The notes under the pieces: model-generated
The model's database searches: none
What the model was told of the DNA's origin: nothing
What the model saw: the letters and a program-made list of their open reading frames with translations, nothing else
Shown here: positions 61,203-64,000 of the stretch, in pieces
Layout of the letters: every line of letters begins with the position of its first letter
Position numbering within the stretch: position 1 is the stretch's first letter
Source: Polyangiaceae bacterium
GTDB lineage: Bacteria; Myxococcota_A; Polyangia; Polyangiales; Polyangiaceae
Direction of reading: 5' to 3'
Length of the DNA stretch: 64,000 nt
Assembly (NCBI GenBank): GCA_019637295.1
Contig: JAHBVX010000004.1
Location: 372,001-436,000, forward strand
Program-made: the position numbers and the translations under genes

Positions 61203-62165
61203 TCACTCGACTGGGTGCGACGCGCCGTGGAGCGCGAGGTAATCCCGGGCCTGGTCCAGCTCGTGTGGCGGCAAGAAGTCGGCGAGCTCGTCAGGGGAGC
61301 CGGCGCGCGAGAGCCCGGCGCCGAGCCGCAGGGCGGCGACGCGGGCGGTGAGCGCGACCATGGGGTGGGGACTGTTGCACAAAGACAGCAGCGCCTCCCG
61401 TGCGCCCGGCGCGCCGAGCTCGGCGACGACCAACGCGGCCAGCGGCCGCGGATCGAACGGGTAAGCGGAGCAACCCTGGAGCAGCTCGCACAGCTCGACC
61501 CCGCACGGCTCCGAGGGGGTGCAAGCGCGCGGCGAGCGATAGCTGCGCGGCGACACCGACAGTCGCTCGGTGAGCTTGCCTGTGAGCACTGCCGTGCGCG
61601 CCTCGGCCAGCAGTTGTTCGAAGACCGGCTCGAAGGGGTCCTCGATCCCCGCGCTGCCGTCGAGGTCCAGCGCGACCGGGCGCGCCGCTTCGTCCGCGTA
61701 GCGCGACACGTGCGCCTCGAGTTGCTCCAAGCTCACGGCGCCCGGCGCGCGCCCGGCCAGGATCTCCGCGCGCGTGACCACCCGCACCAGGCTCCAACGC
61801 GTCGACGGCGTCGCGTGATCCATGTCGTGAACGAAGTCGACGGACACGGACCGAACGGCGGCCCAGCGCAGTACGCGATCCGCCGGTTCATCGTGAACGA
61901 CGATGCCCCAAGGCACGATCGACATGCGCGTCGTGACGGCGCCGCTCTTCGCCAGGCTGGGGCCGACGCCTCGCAGCGCGAGCAGCGCCGCGAGGCCACC
62001 GGCGAGACCGGCAAGCATCACCGTGAACGGCTCGGCGCCGCCGAGCAGCACGCCGAGCCCGAACGCACCACTTCCCGCGCCGAGGGCCGCGCGCTCCGCA
62101 CGACGAGGCCCCGGACCGGGCTCGAGCCCCACCTGCCGGAAATCGAGGGGCGACGTGCTCCGCAT
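61203..62165 (-). CDS. Hypothetical membrane protein
   Basis: 320 residues from the ATG at 62165. Two hydrophobic stretches near the N-terminus (AFGLGVLLGG, then FTVMLAGLAGGLAALLAL, about 35-65) form a membrane hairpin, followed by a soluble beta-rich region with SIVPWGIVVHD, like bacterial PH-type domains, and a helical C-terminus with HEAT-like character (ALLSLCNSPHPMVALTAR). No family recognised. It is upstream of, and on the same strand as, the barrel-cytochrome set (45-base gap). Confidence 0.55.
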   Translation of the reverse strand: MRSTSPLDFRQVGLEPGPGPRRAERAALGAGSGAFGLGVLLGGAEPFTVMLAGLAGGLAALLALRGVGPSLAKSGAVTTRMSIVPWGIVVHDEPADRVLRWAAVRSVSVDFVHDMDHATPSTRWSLVRVVTRAEILAGRAPGAVSLEQLEAHVSRYADEAARPVALDLDGSAGIEDPFEPVFEQLLAEARTAVLTGKLTERLSVSPRSYRSPRACTPSEPCGVELCELLQGCSAYPFDPRPLAALVVAELGAPGAREALLSLCNSPHPMVALTARVAALRLGAGLSRAGSPDELADFLPPHELDQARDYLALHGASHPVE

Positions 62166-62288
62166 TGCCTCCAGGTTAGCAGGACACGACGCGGCGCGCC
62201 CGCTCGCGGCGCCGTCGCTCGACCGCCCTCCGGCGCGCGGCGCGCCCGAGGGCGACAACACGGGCGCGCGCGTGTAGAGTGCGAGCCC

Positions 62289-62747
62289 ATGAACGCACGC
62301 AGTCGTGTCGGCGTCGCTCTGGTGCTCGGGCTCGCGCTGCTCGCGTGCAAGAAGCTACAGTCCGAGCAGGAGCCGAAGGCCGAGGGCGCACCTGCGACTT
62401 CCTCGCTCAGCGCGCCACCCGCGCCGCCCAAGGCTGAAGGCGACGAGGAGGATGACGACGGACCCACTGGCCTGAAAGGTCTGAGAGAAGGCGACAAGTG
62501 CAGCGCGGGCAACTGCGTACAGGCTTGCGCCGCGGGCGCGCGCTGCAAGTTCCTGTGCAGTGGAGGCGGCTGCAAACAGACCTGCCAAAAGGGCTCGGAC
62601 TGCCGCGCCGCTTGCAGTGGCGGACGCTGCGTTCAGACCTGCGAGGACGGCGCGAAGTGTGATCTCAAGTGTAGCGGAGGTAGCTGCACTCAGAGCTGCG
62701 CGGGAGCGAAATGCGACAAGTCCTGCTCCGGCAAGGGCTGTAGCTGA
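62289..62747 (+). CDS. Cysteine-rich repeat lipoprotein
   Basis: 152 residues with lipobox LALLAC (Cys at about 20). An acidic linker (EGDEEDDDGPTG) leads to about 80 residues with evenly spaced cysteines in repeats of the form CxxGxCxQxC and CSGGxC (for example CSGGGCKQTC, CSGGSCTQSC). The region looks like a beta-helix or solenoid stitched by disulfides, and is reminiscent of myxobacterial Cys-rich surface lipoproteins. No enzyme function is expected. It converges with gdhA. Confidence 0.75.
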   Translation: MNARSRVGVALVLGLALLACKKLQSEQEPKAEGAPATSSLSAPPAPPKAEGDEEDDDGPTGLKGLREGDKCSAGNCVQACAAGARCKFLCSGGGCKQTCQKGSDCRAACSGGRCVQTCEDGAKCDLKCSGGSCTQSCAGAKCDKSCSGKGCS

Positions 62748-62761
62748 GGGGTCGGCCTCAG
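62744..62761. terminator. Candidate bidirectional hairpin between convergent genes
   Basis: CTGAGG-GGTCGG-CCTCAG is a perfect 6-bp stem with a 6-base loop. It contains the stop codons of both the lipoprotein gene and gdhA, which are only 10 bases apart. There is no T-tract. Confidence 0.35.
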
Positions 62762-64000
62762 GGGAAGATCTCGCGCTCTTCGTAGACTTGCTGCAGGCGC
62801 TGGAGCGCGACCACGTAGCACGCCGTGCGGAAGTCACAGCCCGCGTTGAGTGCGACGTGGGCAACTCGACTGTACGCGTTCTCCATCGCCTCCCGCAGCC
62901 GAGTCTCCACTTCCTCGATGTCCCATTGCTCGCTGCGACGGTTCTGCACCCACTCGTAGTAGCTCACGGTGACGCCGCCGGCGTTCGCGATCACGTCGGG
63001 CAGCACCTCGATGCCGCGACGCAGCAGCACGCGCTCGCCGTCGGGGGTCGTGGGGCCGTTGGCACCCTCAGCCACCAGCTTGACCTGTAGAGCCTCCGCC
63101 TCCGTGACGCCCACCTGGTTCTCGAGCGCTGCCGGGACGAAGATGTCCGCCTGGAGCGAGAAGAAGTCCTCCCGCGTGATGGCGTTGCCGTTTGGGTACC
63201 CGGCGATCGACCCATGGCTCTGCACATAGCTCTGCAGCCGATGTGCGTTGAAGCCCTCGGGGTTGTAGAGGTACCCGGTGTGGTCGCCCACGGCCACCAG
63301 GGACACGCCGAGGTGGCTCAGCAGGACCGCGGTGTGCGAGCCCACGTTGCCGAAGCCCTGCACCATCAGCTTCTTGCCCTCGAGGTCGAAGTGGTTGCGA
63401 CGCGCCCAGTCCTGAATGCAGAACACCAGCCCCTGCCCCGTCGCCTTCTCGCGACCGAACGTGCCGCCGCTGGTGATCGGCTTCCCGGTCACGACCCCCA
63501 TCACTGCCTGCTTGCTGACCATCCCGACGGTGTTCACGTAGGTGTCCATCGCCCAAGCCATGGTCTGCGCGTTGGTCCCCATGTCCGGCGCCGGGATGTC
63601 GTAGTCCGGGCCGATGTTGCCGCCGAGCGCGTGAAAGAAGCGACGCGTGATGCGCTGCAGCTCCGCGCGGCTGACTTCGCGAGGGTTGAACTTGATGCCT
63701 CCCTTGGCCCCACCGAAGGGCAGGTTCATCAGCGAACACTTCCACGTCATGAGCGACGCAAGCGCCTTGAAGTCGTCGAGGGATGCGCTCTCGTGGTAGC
63801 GCATGCCCCCTTTGTAAGGGCCGAGGATGTTCGAGTGCTGGATCCGGTAGCCCTTGAAGAGTCGGTACTCGCCATTGTCCATCCGCACCGGGAAGTGGAC
63901 GATCAGCTCGTTCTTCGGCTGGCTCAGGATGGACTGAACGTAGGCCGGGGTCCCGATGATCGACGCCGCTCGGTCCAGGTAGCCTTGGACCACGGTGAAG
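62758..64000 (-). CDS. gdhA: Glutamate dehydrogenase (N-terminus cut by the window edge)
   Basis: At least 411 residues. The conserved Glu/Leu/Phe/Val dehydrogenase core is intact: PYKGGMRYH, the catalytic Lys in LPFGGAKGGI, PAPDMGTNAQTMAW, and the nucleotide-binding GFGNVGSHTA. The enzyme converts glutamate to 2-oxoglutarate and ammonium. A GTG at 63993 could be a start, but the family usually has a few more residues before YLDRAA, so the true start probably lies beyond base 64000. The Rossmann GxGxxG form (GFGNVG) does not by itself settle NAD or NADP use. Confidence 0.93.
   Translation of the reverse strand, partial: FTVVQGYLDRAASIIGTPAYVQSILSQPKNELIVHFPVRMDNGEYRLFKGYRIQHSNILGPYKGGMRYHESASLDDFKALASLMTWKCSLMNLPFGGAKGGIKFNPREVSRAELQRITRRFFHALGGNIGPDYDIPAPDMGTNAQTMAWAMDTYVNTVGMVSKQAVMGVVTGKPITSGGTFGREKATGQGLVFCIQDWARRNHFDLEGKKLMVQGFGNVGSHTAVLLSHLGVSLVAVGDHTGYLYNPEGFNAHRLQSYVQSHGSIAGYPNGNAITREDFFSLQADIFVPAALENQVGVTEAEALQVKLVAEGANGPTTPDGERVLLRRGIEVLPDVIANAGGVTVSYYEWVQNRRSEQWDIEEVETRLREAMENAYSRVAHVALNAGCDFRTACYVVALQRLQQVYEEREIFP

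Overview
The window is about 70% GC, almost fully coding, with third codon positions nearly always G or C. It carries MYXO-CTERM sorting tails (23635-25215 and 45780-47264), many glycine-rich or cysteine-rich lipoproteins, and a kinase-sigma54 activator fusion. Together these point to a myxobacterium, probably of the Polyangiales/Sorangium side of Myxococcota. No tRNA, rRNA, CRISPR array or intact insertion sequence was seen, and no gene-free stretch exceeds about 300 bases.

Left part (1-23606): after a frame-disrupted membrane glycosyltransferase-like gene, a Uma2 remnant and an orphan PhnD-like lipoprotein, there is a large RiPP (ribosomally made, modified peptide) locus. Twelve minus-strand genes run from 23606 down to 5151, many with short gaps or 4-base overlaps. 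In transcription order they encode: a precursor ending in HCS-(HGS)15-W; a Nif11-type precursor with a GG cleavage site and a core ending in CCW; a metallo-beta-lactamase (MBL)-SpaB_C fusion; a second MBL protein; a LanB glutamylation-domain protein; a cNMP-binding protein; an HlyD adaptor; two NHLM-type ABC exporters (the first with a C39 peptidase); a class III nucleotide cyclase; an E1-like/flavin halogenase fusion; and a JmjC-like cupin. A second E1-like/halogenase fusion lies on the plus strand (2646-5141), tail to tail with the cupin gene. I infer dehydration of Ser/Thr by a split LanB system, halogenation of the single C-terminal Trp of each precursor by the two leader-binding halogenases, possible hydroxylation, then GG cleavage and export. 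A cyclase and a cNMP sensor sit inside the operon. This is the most unusual system in the window.

Middle (23635-47264): a LytM/M23 MYXO-CTERM peptidase, a TolB-like lipoprotein, ppdK and glyS lie on the minus strand. Then come a somatomedin-B/lamin-tail lipoprotein, yacG, hslO and a UshA-type nucleotidase on the plus strand. Minus-strand genes follow: a transmembrane repeat protein, two outer-membrane barrel candidates, a LysR regulator, a PHM-like copper monooxygenase lipoprotein, a MOSC protein, a 1371-residue kinase-TPR-GAF-sigma54 activator and a MYXO-CTERM protein.

Right part (47365-64000): a dispersed xanthine dehydrogenase set (xdhC, xdhA, xdhB) is interrupted by a paralogue of the 35194 transmembrane protein, an alpha/beta hydrolase and two lipoproteins. 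A minus-strand group (61157 down to 56359) encodes an outer-membrane barrel, a 13-heme cytochrome c, a small TTG-start protein, a lipoprotein with a CX4CH motif and a small membrane protein. Last are a membrane protein, a cysteine-rich lipoprotein and the window-truncated glutamate dehydrogenase gene.
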